Assembly: GCA_032716605.1 (NCBI GenBank)
Contig: CM064569.1
Span: 7,224,713-7,288,712 of the forward strand
Source of the DNA: Paralithodes platypus
Lineage: Eukaryota; Arthropoda; Malacostraca; Decapoda; Lithodidae
Direction: 5' to 3'
Length of the DNA: 64,000 nt
The notes under the pieces are model-generated. The model ran no database searches, had not been told where the DNA came from, and saw only the letters and a program-made list of their open reading frames with translations. The translations under genes were made by a program, and so were the position numbers. How positions within the stretch are numbered: the first letter of the stretch is position 1; each line of letters begins with the position of its first letter. This document shows, one piece after another, positions 9,098-19,059 of the stretch.

Positions 9098-10204
9098 TCA
9101 GGCCTGAGGTACGAAGGTTAAAATGTTGTCCTCGGATTTCGTCAGGGAGAGTTGATGGAGGTATGGCCACCATTCCAGAGATCCTTTGTCTGGAGTTTTG
9201 GTGGGGTCTACCATGACAGTAATGTGGGCCTTGGTGTCGGGTTCTAATGATGCCGTGAGAGCTTCATCCGGGTATCTTATCCGTGTGAAGTGGACGGCGT
9301 CGTTGGACCATTTCACTTTCTTAATAAATGAAGTGGTTGACATGGTGACGGCTGGGGTAGAGAGGAACATAGCAGGGGTTGTGTGGGTGGTGGTGGCGGC
9401 TGGGTGAATGACATTTCTAGCTCTGCTAGCCGGAAGGTCATGACCTTTTGCGGACGTAAAAGTAGCAGGTAGGCTGGTTGGGTGACATGGGGGCATAATA
9501 TGCGTGTGGGAACTGGAATTTGGGTTAGTTTTGTGGTGTGATTTGTTGATTATAGGCTGTTTAAGAAGGATGATTGGTTTTATTTGGTTGTGATGACACA
9601 GGTGTGTGTCAGGAGTACGTATTGCGGACAATGTATGGGTGAATCGGTCAGGTGGTTTACTTAGTCGACCTGATTTAGTGCGGATGGTCCCGCGTAATGG
9701 TGCTTCAGTGCTGGTGGTAGACGATGGTGACGGGGATGTAGGCTTAGGATTGGGAGTGGAAGGGGGAAGAGATAGAAATTTTTGAGTAGAAGTAGGAAAG
9801 TGGGTTGGTGTTGGGAATAGAGGTGTTGTTTGTATGGTAGAAGGGAATGGAGATGATGCTGGGGGAGCTAGGCGAGTTGGTATTGGTATTGGAAGGGGGT
9901 AAGGAAAATGAAGTTGAGGGTTGAGAGGGGGAATAGGGCGTAAGGGTGGGGGGGGGGGATGTGAGTTTCGCGGGGTGGTAGGAGAAGACATTGTTTTAGG
10001 AAGGTGAGGCTGAGGTGTTGGTGAGGGTATTCGAAGTTGGCTGTAGGAGGGGGGTTTTCTTTTTGCCGGTGGCAGTGCTTTAGCCTTGAGGTGTAAAGGC
10101 TGTGGAAGGTGATGCCTAGGGGAGGAAGATGGTGTTCTTGAAGTGGAGCGTGGAGGGGCAGAGGAGGAGGCTGACTTGGGGGGTGAGGTGAGTGGTGACG
10201 TCAT
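9098..10204 (-). pseudogene. Pro-rich C-terminal extension of Gypsy-like pol
   Basis: A 368-aa open frame, mostly Pro, Thr and Ser, directly downstream of the integrase C-terminal region in the same transcription direction. Around residue 180 it contains RTKSGRLSKPPDRF, closely resembling the TRSGR-x-x-KPPDR-type tail often seen near the end of Gypsy Pol polyproteins. The last 65 residues are less biased and contain WSNDAVHFTRIRYPDEAL and EWWPYLHQLSL, which I do not recognise. It may be the natural Pol tail rather than a separate env-like ORF. No signal peptide or membrane segment is seen. Confidence 0.55.
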
Positions 10205-10280
10205 TGGGCGGCATTTCTTTGTAGGCGGGGATGAGGTTGGGGAGGACTGCGGAGAATGATGAGGTTGAGGTGAGGGGGAT

Positions 10281-11075
10281 TTACGGTTTGGTGGAGTATT
10301 TTTTGGACCGGAAAGGTGTGGGAATTACGGTTCTTCGCAATTTCCAACGAGGTCTTAGTTTATAGCCTGAAGTTGTGGGTTGTGGGGCATGAGTTGGGGG
10401 GGTTTTAGGGTTGGTGGCATCTGACGTTGGTGGGCTTGGGGTGATGTTATGAGAAGTGGAAATTGGGGGTGGCGTTCTTGGAGTATGCTGGATTATTTGT
10501 TGTATTGTTTGAGAGGCAAATTTTGGAATAGTGGGGAGCAATGGGGGTATAGAGACTAAAGGGAATTTTGGAGAACCCGTGTCGTCCTTAGCGCTGGGCA
10601 GGGTGGTGGTTGCTGGGGGTTCAGGAGTCTGGTTTGTCTCTGCTGGCGGCGGTAGTGGCGTATCACGATGAAGGGGTGAATATTTTCTCACAAATCTGTT
10701 TCGATAGGTTCTGAACTCACCGTGGTAATTAATGATGACTTGGAAGGGGTTGGGTATTTTTTCGATTGAATATGGGCCCACATATCGTGGGCCTAGTTTG
10801 TTGATGACAGGTAACTTGGCGACCATGACGGTGTCGCCAATAGCAAAGGGATTTTTGGGGGAAGGGGTGGCATCGGTTTTGACGTCTTGGCAGGTTTGTG
10901 CAGTGTGGAGGGTATTTTTCAATTGTTGGAGGGGGTGTATGGTGTGTTGGGTAGTCAGGGGAGCTGTAAGATGGCAGAATGGTAGCAGTAATGGCGCCAC
11001 TCCATAGACGCGTTCGTGTGGAGATATTCCGTCTTCTTGGGGGCAAGAGTTTAAGCCCCACTGGATCATTTTCAC
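10281..11075 (-). pseudogene. Gypsy-like integrase C-terminal region (GPY/F-like)
   Basis: A 264-aa frame. Its first part has SPHERVYGVAPLLLPF, matching the post-core segment of Gypsy integrases (the xSPFELVYGRxPxLP type). Residues near 90-135 have KLGPRYVGPYSIEKI and FRTYRNRFVRKYSPL, a GPY/F-type module that in the family follows the catalytic core. After that comes a Pro/Thr-rich tail. It is separated from the upstream core frame by stops and a frameshift near 11076-11165, so the original polyprotein is broken. Confidence 0.75.
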
Positions 11076-11970
11076 TTGGCCGGGCCAGTCAGTTGTTTTT
11101 TGTTCTTAGTTGGTTGTTAATAGATCTGTGGCTCCGTTCGCAAATGGCGTTCCCTTGTGGCTAATAAGGTGAAGAGTGTTTCACCTTGATTCCACATTTG
11201 GAGGTGAATGCTTCCCATATTTGTCCTGTGAATTCTGGGGCGTTATCAGAAAATAGTGCTAACGGCAGCCCGAAAATAGGAAAAATTTCGGTGGTTAATA
11301 ACTCGGCCACTGTTATTGCTGAATGGTCTTTGCTTGGGCAGGCAATCAAGAACTTCGAGTACACGTCCACGAAAGTAACGATAAAAGGTTTTCCGTGACT
11401 GGGTGGAAAAGGTTCCATGACGTCTAACGAAAGTACTTGCCAAGGTTTATGGGCAGAGATGGTTCCGGTTGGCCTTGGGGTCTTGCAACTATCCTTTCCC
11501 ATGGCACAGGATTTGCAGGCTTCTGTTACTCTTTTGGCAATACCTGAAGAGTTAACTGTCCAATATTGATTCTGGAACACCTGGAGCATCTTCTTTTGTC
11601 CTATGTGAATACCATTTCCCTCATGGATGAAGATCATGTATTCTTGGGAAATGGTGGGTTCCACAATAATATGTCCGGACTCGGTGGTTAATTGGTCTCC
11701 CCATCGACAAATATGTTGGAATATGTGACGAGGGATCCACTTTGGTTTTATTTTCTTATCCCAGAGTTGTAACAGGGTGGGTTCTGGTGGTGAGGAACCT
11801 TCCGTCTGTGCAGATGAGTCATGGTTGGTGGGTTGTAGTGTGGCTAGGTTGGTGGGTGGTTGTTCTGGGACAGGTAAACGGGACAAAGCGTCCGCGTTTG
11901 TATGGAGCTTCCCGGGCCGATAATGTATTTCAAAATCATACTCCTCTAGAGTTTCTCTCCAGAGTACCAA
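11076..11970 (-). pseudogene. Gypsy-like integrase zinc-binding and catalytic core
   Basis: The first residues EYDFEIHYRPGKLHTNADAL are the typical end of Gypsy RNase H. An HHCC zinc-binding motif follows (HEGNGIHIG ... CKSCAMGK). Next comes the DDE core: first Asp in LSLDVMEPFP, second in LFSDNAPEFTG, and the Glu in NAICERSHR, which lies after a TAG stop at about 11161. The stop falls where family members have PYHPQGN, so the catalytic triad can be traced but not translated in one piece. In life such a protein inserts cDNA into the host genome. This copy cannot. Confidence 0.85.
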
Positions 11971-12302
11971 TAGGGCAGAGCTGGTTTCGCATCGCCGAAG
12001 CTACTGCAGGGACTGGTGATCTGTGATGACGTCTAATTTAGCCCCTAACACAAAAGATCGAGAGTGGTTAAGGGCTCAGATGACACCTAAACATTCGCGT
12101 TTGGTGGCTGCGTAGTTTTGCTGTGCAGCATTCAAGGTCGAACTGGCGTATGCGATGACGTGCTCCTTTCCGTCTTGTACTTGGGCTAGCACTGCGCCAA
12201 TGGCGTACAAAGAAACATTGGTATATAATCGGAAAGGTTGTTGGTAGTCTGGAAAAGCTACGGTAGGGGCTCGTACTAACTTATCTTTCAGGGTCTCGAA
12301 GG
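11971..12302 (-). pseudogene. RNase H remnant of Gypsy-like pol
   Basis: Translating the minus strand gives AFETLKDKLVRAPTVAFP (connection region), YTNVSLYAIGAVLAQ, YAATKRECLGVI and LDVITDHQSLQ. In active Gypsy RNase H the second block normally reads YTDAS. Here the first catalytic Asp is Asn. Two in-frame stops follow, one after ECLGVI and one after HQSLQ. Homology stops at AFETLK. Confidence 0.75.
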
Positions 12303-12968
12303 CTAAGTTTCTGAAATGACGGGGTTGCTACCACCACATGCAACAACCAGTTGCAGATTAGCCATAGGCTGGGTCCACCAGCCAAATCCATCACCAGAAA
12401 ACAGCGAAGAAGTAAGAAAATGCAGGAACCACCCCTATCACCCAGAGCCCCTCGTTTTCTTTCACACACACAAGCAGTTATGAGCATGGGAAACTGCACC
12501 AACCAATCACAGACCTGCCTTCAAACGACATCAGCCAATGACGGGCCAGCATTCCTTCCTTCACCAGATCTACACTACGATGAAGCAATGTTTATGCAAG
12601 TTGCACACCAGCGACCAGAAGATTACAGATACAAATGGACCTGAACAGGAGTGTCAGTTATGCCGGTGGTCCATTAGATCCAATAACCTCCAGACAAGAA
12701 GCATTAATAGGCCAGAAATACCTCAATATGTCTAGGAATCTGGAGGATGATGTAATCCTAAGAAGTAAGAATTCTCCCAGAATAGGATGAATAAATGCTT
12801 TATATGATATGAATATGTTACCTAGTATATAAGTACACCTATATATATGCCCCAGCCATGTCTATTATTTGTATTTAACCTCACAATTCCATCACAACGA
12901 ATTCACAATACCCCTATTCCCACGAGACTGTATAAACGAGAGTCAAGAATTAAGTCAGATATTAATTA
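12303..12968. other. No recognisable gene
   Basis: Unique-looking sequence between the truncated Gypsy remnant and a family A fragment. Open frames at 12351-12644 and 12538-12735 overlap and carry no recognisable domain. Confidence 0.4.
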
Positions 12969-13087
12969 ATCTTGAAGGGGGGTCTAGTGGGTGTTTTTCT
13001 AAGCTTGATGGAGGTCTAGGGAGGAAACTAAAAAAATATATGAATAAATTAATTAATAGACCAAGCAAACGGTCTGCCTCCCCTTAA
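12969..13087 (-). mobile_element. Family A fragment, one end only
   Basis: Begins at TTGAAGGGGGGTCTAGTGGG, continues AAGCTTGATGGAGGTCTAGG and ends CTGCCTCCCCTTAA (TTAA 13084-13087). The palindromic core and other end are missing. Confidence 0.7.
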
Positions 13088-13099
13088 TCCTATCACCAT

Positions 13100-13250
13100 T
13101 GGGATACTATTTTCTATTTCATTCTGGCGATCATTTGAAGATTTTATGCAGCTTAAGAAGGACTTCAATCAAACACCGATGCAAAATATATTGCATTTGT
13201 AACTGCAGATCCCATACACCAATTATAAACTTAATAAGATCGTCAAAAAT
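13100..13250. mobile_element. Family C remnant
   Basis: ATTTGAAGATTTTATGCAGC and TTAATAAGATCGTC are the two inverted subterminal arms in decayed form. The terminal TTAACCC is lost. Confidence 0.5.
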
Positions 13251-13302
13251 ACTACCATGTTTTTACGAACTGCACACAATCGGTGCTAATCAAAATGGTG
13301 GC

Positions 13303-13370
13303 AGAGTGGGGGGGTGGGGGGTGGGGGGGTTGGGGGATAGTTGGGGTGGGGGTGTGGGGGGGGGAAGAAG
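13303..13370 (+). repeat. G-run tract, potential G-quadruplex
   Basis: At least seven runs of four or more G separated by one to several bases on the plus strand, the arrangement expected of sequence able to form G-quadruplexes. Function unknown. Confidence 0.6.
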
Positions 13371-13420
13371 GAACACTAATATATATGTCTGCCGCTGAAA
13401 AGTTAATACAATAACCTCGT

Positions 13421-13603
13421 TTAACCCTTTCTAGCTATATATAGACAATTTTTGTTCAGCTTAGGAAGGACGTCTACCCATTAAAAGGTTACAGCCTATA
13501 TCCATAATCCTTTTAGCTACCATATATCTTTCCTAAGTTTCATAAAATCGTCTAAAAGTAGATTAAATCAAAGTAAAAAGACGTCGTCGGTACAAGGGGT
13601 CAA
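13421..13603. mobile_element. Family C TTAA MITE, copy C5
   Basis: TTAACCCTTTCTAGC at left. The right end ACGTCGTCGGTACAAGGGG is followed by TCAA, a mutated TTAA. The arms are TAGACAATTTTTGTTCAGC and ATAAAATCGTCTAA. The left tip lacks the ACCGG-GACGTC segment, an internal deletion. Confidence 0.7.
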
Positions 13604-14290
13604 TGCACGCTGACATATAAACGATTTGGTAGCCGTACACGTTTAATTACACCAATATTATTTACAGTGTATTCATCTCTATGAGTGGAATTAACTGTTT
13701 ATATTAGTTTAGGCTCGAAAAATGCCAACGTTTCGTATTCGCTACATTACGATATTACCTGCGGGTGGAGTTTTCGAAGCTATTATGTTGGAAGGGGACA
13801 TGTTAAGGAGGGATAAGTCGTTTTTCTGGTTACCTTTCTTCCTCATGTTTATCCCAATTACTTTTCAAACTTTAAGACGTTCAGCCCATTAGTTTGGCGA
13901 TTTTAAGACCTTTCGCCCCATTTTTTTTTGTAAATATTAAGAATTTTCGTGTCATTCAGGTGTCGATTTTTCCTGGCGAGCTATAGCGAGCCTGTAATTA
14001 AATAGGAACCGGCCTTCGGCAGGGAAATTTTGCGATCGAAAAATGTACAAATTTACCTTGAAGGAGGGACTTATTTTTTGTTTTTTAAGTTTGATGGAGG
14101 TCTAGGGAGGACATTAAAAATATAATGAAACGAAACATAAATGAGCAAAATAATACGCCCATTCCCTCTTAAAAATAACATTCAAATCATTATTGGAAGG
14201 TGACATGTTCAATTGTATAACTAAAATAATATTATTCAACAATTATATTATTATTATGTGTTCCGCTTCGATACACGTTTATTCATTGTT
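13604..14290. repeat. Family E repeat, copy E1, interrupted by a family A element
   Basis: The segments GACATATAAACGATTTGG, ACACGTTTAATTACACCAAT, ATGCCAACGTTTCGTATTCG and GTGTTCCGCTTCGAT all reappear as reverse complements in 25088-25891. In both copies a family A element sits at the same internal position and in the same relative orientation. No coding function recognised. Confidence 0.7.
13803..14172 (-). mobile_element. Family A TTAA hairpin element, copy A4, inside E1
   Basis: TTAA at 13803-13806 and 14169-14172. All core blocks are present: CCTGGCGAGCTATAGCGAGC, CGGCCTTCGGCAGGG and the CATTTTT hairpin decayed to TTTTGCGATCGAAAAATG. The left tip GGAGGGATAAG differs from the consensus. 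Confidence 0.8.
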
Positions 14291-14454
14291 AAGTTATATG
14301 CTAAATTAATTATTATTATATATTTACTATGATTATTATTGTTATTTTTTATTATTTTTGCATTGCTTCACTCATTGATGCATTAAAGTAATTAAAGTTT
14401 TCCTGTATATTGAATTTGTGGTATATTTAAATCACAAAACTAGTATCAAGAATT
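14291..14454. other. AT-rich unique sequence
   Basis: TTATTATTAT-rich spacer with nothing else recognisable. Confidence 0.4.
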
Positions 14455-14500
14455 TGTGTTTATTTTGGTTATCATAAAACGATTTTATTTAGTTTAGGAG

Positions 14501-15265
14501 GGATGGGCGTATTAAATAGAGTACCGGTACAGTGCAGGTATAGGGAGCCATTTAAGAGAGGGATGGGCGTATTAAATACAGTACAGTGCAGGTATAGGGA
14601 GCCATTTAAGAGAGGGATGGGCGTATTAAATAGAGTACAGTGCAGGTATAGGGAGCCATTTAAGAGAGGGATGGACGTATTAAATACAGTATAGTGCAGG
14701 TATAGGGAGCCATTTAAGAGAGGGATGGGCGTATTAAATACAGTACAGTGCAGGTATAGGGAGCCATTTAAGAGAGGGATGGGCGTATTAAATACAGTAC
14801 AGTGCAGGTATAGGGAGCCATTTAAGAGAGGGATGGGCGTATTAAATACAGTACAGTGCAGGTATAGGGAGCCATTTAAGAGAGGGATGGGCGTATTAAA
14901 TACAGTACAGTGCAGGTATAGGGAGCCATTTAAGAGAGGGATGGGTGTATTAAATACAGTACAGTGCAGGTATAGGGAGCCATTTAAGAGAGGGATGGGC
15001 GTATTAAATACAGTACAGTGCAGGTATAGGTAACCATTTAAGAGAGGGATGGACGTATTAAATACAGTACAGTGCAGGTATAGGTAACCATTTAAGAGAG
15101 GGATGGGCGTATTAAATACAGTACAGTGCAGGTATAGGGAGCCATTTAAGAGAGGGATGGACGTATTAAATACAGTACAGTGCAGGTATAGGGAGCCATT
15201 TAAGAGAGGGATGGGCGTATTAAATAGAGTACAGTGCAGGTATAGGGAGCCATTTAAGAGAGGGA
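14501..15265 (+). repeat. 54-bp tandem array, about 14 copies
   Basis: The unit contains GGATGGGCGTATTAAATA, CAGTACAGTGCAGGTATAGG and GAGCCATTTAAGAGAG. Copies start at about 14501, 14561, 14615 and then every 54 bp. The first unit has 6 extra bases (GTACCG region). The portion TTTAAGAGAGGGATGGGCGT is the left tip of the adjacent family A element at 15254. Because 54 is divisible by 3 the array reads as an 18-aa repeat, an artefact. Confidence 0.9.
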
Positions 15266-15621
15266 TGGGCGTATTTATTTGCTCATATATGTATCTTTTT
15301 TTATCAATGTACTTTGTTTCCTCTCTAGACCACCATCAAGCTTAAAAAACACCCGCCCAAGACCCTCCTTCAAGATACATTTTTACATTTTTCGATAGAA
15401 AAATGGCCCGGCTGAAGGCAGGTTCAATTAAAGGCTCGCTCTCGCTCGCCATGAAAACATCGACAAGTAAAAGACACAAACAATCTTAAAATTTACACAG
15501 AAATGGGGCGAAAGGTCTTAAAATCGCCAAACTAACGGGCCTAACGTCTTAAAATATGAAAACTAATTGGCCTAAACATGAGGAAGAAGGGGGACCAGAA
15601 AAACGACCCATCTCCCCTTTA
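15254..15621 (+). mobile_element. Family A TTAA hairpin element, copy A5
   Basis: Left TTAA at 15254-15257 with tip GAGAGGGATGGGCGTATTTA. The right tip CCCATCTCCCCTTTA has lost TTAA by mutation. Subfamily with GATGGGCGTATTTATTTGC tips (also 23791, 25203, 52184 and, inverted, 61537). Confidence 0.8.
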
Positions 15622-15700
15622 GTGAGGTATAATAATATCCCCTAATACAATTGTCTAATGATAGCCAAAATATACCATACCTAATAATATACTAAAAGAG

Positions 15701-16071
15701 TTAAGGGGAGGCTGACCGTATGTTTGGTCTATTAATTCATTTATTCATATATTTTTTTAGTTTCCTCCCTAGACCTCCATCAAGCTTCGAATAACACCCC
15801 CTAGACACCCCTTTAAGATAAATTTGTACATTTTTCGGTAGAAAAATTTCCCGGCCGAAGGCCGGTTCCTCTTAAAATTGCAGGCTCGCTCTAGCTCGCC
15901 AGGAAATAATCGACACCTAAATGGCACGAAAGGTCTTAAAATCGACAACGAAATGGGGCGAAAGGTGTTAAAATCGCCGAACTAATGGGCCGAACGTCTT
16001 ATAATCTCAAAACTAGTTGGGCTAAACATTAGGGAGAAAGGGGTCCAGAAAAACGGTCTGCCTCCCCTTAA
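15701..16071 (+). mobile_element. Family A TTAA hairpin element, copy A6
   Basis: TTAA at 15701-15704 and 16068-16071. Well preserved: CATTTTTCGGTAGAAAAAT, CCGGCCGAAGGCCGG, GGCTCGCTCTAGCTCGCC. The right TTAA is also the first TTAA of the family C copy that follows. Confidence 0.85.
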
Positions 16072-16104
16072 CCCTTTTTGTACCAGTGCCGTCCTATTAA
16101 CTTG

Positions 16105-17108
16105 ATTCTGGCAACTATTAGACGGTATTATTCTGGCAACTATTAGACGGTATTATTCTGGCAACTATTAGACGGTATTATTCTGGCAACTATTAGACGG
16201 TATTATTCTGGCAACTATTAGACGGTATTATTCTGGCAACTATTAGACGGTATTATTCTGGCAACTATTAGACGGTATTATTCTGGCAACTATTAGACGG
16301 TATTATTCTGGCAACTATTAGACGGTATTATTCTGGCAACTATTAGACGGTATTATTCTGGCAACTATTAGACAGTATTATTCTGGCAACTATTAGACGG
16401 TATTATTCTGGCAACTATTAGACGGTATTATTCTGACAACTATTAGACAGCTATATTCTGACAACTATTAGACAGTATTATTCTGGCAACTATTAGACAG
16501 TATTATTCTGGCAACTATTAGACAGTATTATTCTGGCAACTATTAGACGGTATTATTCTGGCAACTATTAGACGGTATTATTCTGGCAACTATTAGACAG
16601 TATTATTCTGGCAACTATTAGACAGTATTATTCTGGCAACTATTAAACAGTATTATTCTGGCAACTATTAGATGGTATTATTCTGGCAACTATTAGACAG
16701 TATTATTCTGGCAACTACTAGACAGTATTATTCTGGCAACTATTAGACGGTATTATTCTGGCAACTATTAGACGGTATTATTCTGGCAACTATTAGACAG
16801 TATTATTCTGGCAACTATTAGACAGTATTATTCTGGCAACTATTAGACAGTATTATTCTGGCAACTATTAGACGGTATTATTCTGGCAACTATTAGACAG
16901 TATTATTCTGGCAACTATTAGACAGTATTATTCTGGCAACTATTAAACAGTATTATTCTGGCAACTATTAGACGGTATTATTCTGGCAACTATTAGACAA
17001 TATTATTCTGGCAACTATTAGACGGTATTATTCTGGCAACTATTAGACAGTATTATTCTGGCAACTATTAGACAGTATTATTCTGGCAACTATTAGACAG
17101 TATTATTC
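16105..17108 (+). repeat. 25-bp tandem array, about 40 copies, derived from family C arm
   Basis: The unit reads ATTCTGGCAACTATTAGACG plus GTATT, repeated at exact 25-bp spacing. Main variants are GACGG, GACAG, AACAG and GATGG. The array lies within C6, starting where other family C copies have a single TTCTGGCTATCATTAGACG. Identity between units is very high, so the expansion is probably recent. It has no CRISPR spacers. Confidence 0.95.
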
Positions 17109-17184
17109 GGTTATAAAAATGGCTCCAGCATTTAAAAGGCTTCGAACTATCTCACTTGACCCTTTTTACTACCACAGATCATTC

Positions 17185-17510
17185 TTAAGGGGAGGTATTT
17201 AGTTTGTTCCCTACTTTTTTATCAAGCTTAAAATTACACCCCCTAGGCCCCCTTTCAAGATAAATGTGTACATTTTTCGGTAGAAAAATGTCCCGGCCAA
17301 AGGCCGCTTCCTCTTAAATTACAGGCTCGCTATCGCTCGCCAGGAAAAAAATCGACACCTAAATTGCATTAAAGGTCTTAAAATTGACAGAAATGGGGCG
17401 AAAGTTCTTAATTATGGGGCGAACGTCTTAAAATATCAAAAGAAATGGGGCTAAACATGAGGGAGAAAGGGGTCCAGAAAAAAATCCCTCAAGTGGAAAT
17501 CTCCCCTTAA
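17185..17510 (+). mobile_element. Family A TTAA hairpin element, copy A7, nested in C6
   Basis: TTAA at 17185-17188 and 17507-17510. Removing the insert and one TTAA restores the expected family C string CATTCTTAAGCTGCACAAAA. This directly shows TTAA as the duplicated target. The tips are GGGGAGGTATTTAGTTTG and CTCAAGTGGAAATCTCCCC. Confidence 0.9.
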
Positions 17511-17639
17511 GCTGCACAAAATCGTCTACGCATAGCTAGCAAATAACACACGTCGCTAGTACTCAAAGGGTTATTTAAAGCAAGACGACAGGTTATTTCA
17601 GCCCATCTATACTTCGAACACTCTTTTTTGCTTTGACAG

Positions 17640-17815
17640 CCTCGCCAGTAATATCAAATGCACAGGGAATTTTGCAGCGATTTTATGGGGAGATTTCGCG
17701 AGTTTTTTTACAAACCATTACACTCAAACCCGGGCAGCAAAACAAAAAACTAATGTAAATTTAAGCGGATGAAATGAAAACTGTTGTAATCGGGACAGCG
17801 GAGTTAAAATATACA
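17640..17815 (+). repeat. Family J repeat, copy J1 (unoccupied TTAA site)
   Basis: ATGCACAGGGAATTTTGCAG, CATTACACTCAAACCCGGGC and GTAATCGGGACAGCGGAG recur as reverse complement at 23109-23277. Here GCGGAGTTAAAATAT is uninterrupted. In the other copy a family A element occupies that TTAA. Confidence 0.65.
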
Positions 17816-17865
17816 ATTCCTATTCTATTACGGTTTGTGTTTGTTAGCGATTTACTTCATATATT

Positions 17866-17869
<4 letters not shown>

Positions 17870-17901
<32 letters not shown>
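17870..17901. repeat. (AT)n microsatellite
   Basis: Pure AT alternation of about 30 bp. Confidence 0.9.
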
Positions 17902-17904
<3 letters not shown>

Positions 17905-17919
17905 TTTTTTTCAATCGAA

Positions 17920-18117
17920 AAATGTACCCCCCCCCCCCTATAGTAGATAAATTTGTAATTTTTTCGATAGGAAAATGTACCTCTTAAATTGCAGGTGCGC
18001 TATCGCTCGCCAGTAAAAACAATCAACACCTAAATAACACAAAAAGTCTTAAAATCTCAAAACTAATGAGGATATATAAGAGGGAGAAGGGGGTCCAGTA
18101 AAAACAAACCTACCTTT
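17920..18117 (+). mobile_element. Family A remnant
   Basis: TTTTTCGATAGGAAAATGTA, GGTGCGCTATCGCTCGCCAG, AATCAACACCTAAATAACAC and GAGGGAGAAGGGGGTCCAG are present in order. The left tip is lost to a C-run and the right tip to ACCTACCTTTA. Confidence 0.65.
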
Positions 18118-18154
18118 ATGTCTGTATCTTATTTCTCGGGAGCATTCTCTAATT

Positions 18155-18549
18155 TTAAGGGAGCCCACCTCGTATTTTTTTATCTCTTTCTCACTCTCTC
18201 TCTGGGGTATCCATTCGGCCCCATTCAGCCTACTGTTTTAAGACGTTTACCCCCATCCAGGTGTCAATATTTTCCTAGCGAGTGGTAGCGAGCCAGCATA
18301 TACTGTATGTACTGTATATTTTGTTTTACAGCAAGCTAAATTTGTACATTTTTCGATAGAAAAATGTCTCCGGCGAAGCTTGATTTTTCCATACAATGCT
18401 GGCTCGCTATCGCTCGCCAGGAAGAAATCGACACCTGGATGGAGATAAACGTCTTCAAACAGTTGGCTGAATGGGGACGAATGAATACAAGCCAGGAGAA
18501 GAGAGAAACTGAGAGAAAGATAAAAAAAAAAGCCGGTGACCCCCCTTAA
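18155..18549 (+). mobile_element. Family B TTAA foldback element, copy B2
   Basis: TTAA at 18155-18158 and 18546-18549. Left tip GGGAGCCCACCTCG, right tip GCCGGTGACCCCCC. The arms GGTATCCATTCGGCCCC and GGGGACGAATGAATACAAGC pair, as do the flanking TTTTAAGACGTTT / AACGTCTTCAAA blocks. The tips themselves are not complementary to each other, as in B1, B6 and B7. Confidence 0.85.
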
Positions 18550-18737
18550 TATTGCCACGCTAATTACAGGTAAGGATTAAAACCGATATTAAAATAGGTG
18601 GTTGTATTTTTGCTATTAGGGGTACGGGATATTTATCAAGGGATATTTGAACTGGTTGTGAATTAATTAGTGTGTCAGTGTTTTTCGTCTGTTAATTCCG
18701 TGGGTTTTTGTCAAGAGGTTCATTGTTTTGTCTTGAT

Positions 18738-18898
18738 GCACACACACACACATGGTTACACACACATATACACGCACTCACTCTCACACCCACACGCTCT
18801 CTCTCACTCTCATTCGCTCGCTCTTGCTCTCTCTCTCTTTCAGGCATACACACACACACACACACACTCTCAAGCATTAACACGCTTGCACTCATACT

Positions 18899-18946
<48 letters not shown>

Positions 18947-18949
18947 CCA
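18738..18949. repeat. Compound CA / CT microsatellite
   Basis: Interleaved CACACA and CTCTCT runs ending in a pure (CA)n at 18902-18945. Overlapping frames of 86-106 aa on both strands are simple-sequence artefacts. Confidence 0.9.
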
Positions 18950-19059
18950 CAACTATTTTATATTGAGTAAGGCAATATTGGTTCCATTAATGGCACCATT
19001 ATCATGTTTTGTATACATTTCCTCTTGAAGTATATCGCTATGAATATGACATAGCCTAT

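Larger units (their letters stand above)
9098..12302 (-). mobile_element. Decayed Gypsy/Ty3-like LTR retrotransposon (3' part of pol)
   Basis: Reading the minus strand, the order is RNase H remnant, integrase zinc finger and core, GPY/F-like integrase C-terminus, then a long Pro/Thr/Ser-rich tail. That order (RNase H before integrase) is the Ty3/Gypsy arrangement. Gag, protease and the reverse transcriptase core are absent: recognisable pol ends at about 12302, where unrelated sequence begins. In-frame stops and frameshifts show that it is dead. Flanking LTRs were not identified. Confidence 0.85.
14455..15704. mobile_element. Family C copy split by a 54-bp array and a family A element
   Basis: The left arm remnant (GGTTATCATAAAACGATTTT, 14467-14500) and right arm remnant (CAATTGTCTAATGATAGCC, about 15645-15665) are the two halves of a family C arm pair. 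The 54-bp array and A5 occupy the interior. The outer ends are degraded; the right side reaches AAAGAGTTAA at 15701-15704. Confidence 0.5.
16068..17574. mobile_element. Family C copy C6, expanded by an internal array and a nested family A
   Basis: Starts TTAACCCTTTTTGTACCAGT and ends GTCGCTAGTACTCAAAGGG followed by TTAT. The left arm segment (ATTCTGGCAACTATTAGACG) has multiplied into a 25-bp array of about 1 kb. The right half (AGATCATTC|TTAA|GCTGCACAAAATCGTCTA) is split by A7 at TTAA. Without these additions the element would be about 210 bp. Confidence 0.8.

Noticed and set aside
14503..15345. 18-aa repeat (MGVLNTVQCRYREPFKRG) resembling a multi-copy peptide precursor with KR cleavage sites
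   Set aside because: The unit is partly the tip of a family A element. There is no signal peptide or unique flanking coding sequence, and the frame exists because 54 is divisible by 3.
16105..17108. Regular short repeats suggestive of CRISPR
   Set aside because: No spacers between units, eukaryotic context, and an obvious origin from the family C arm.
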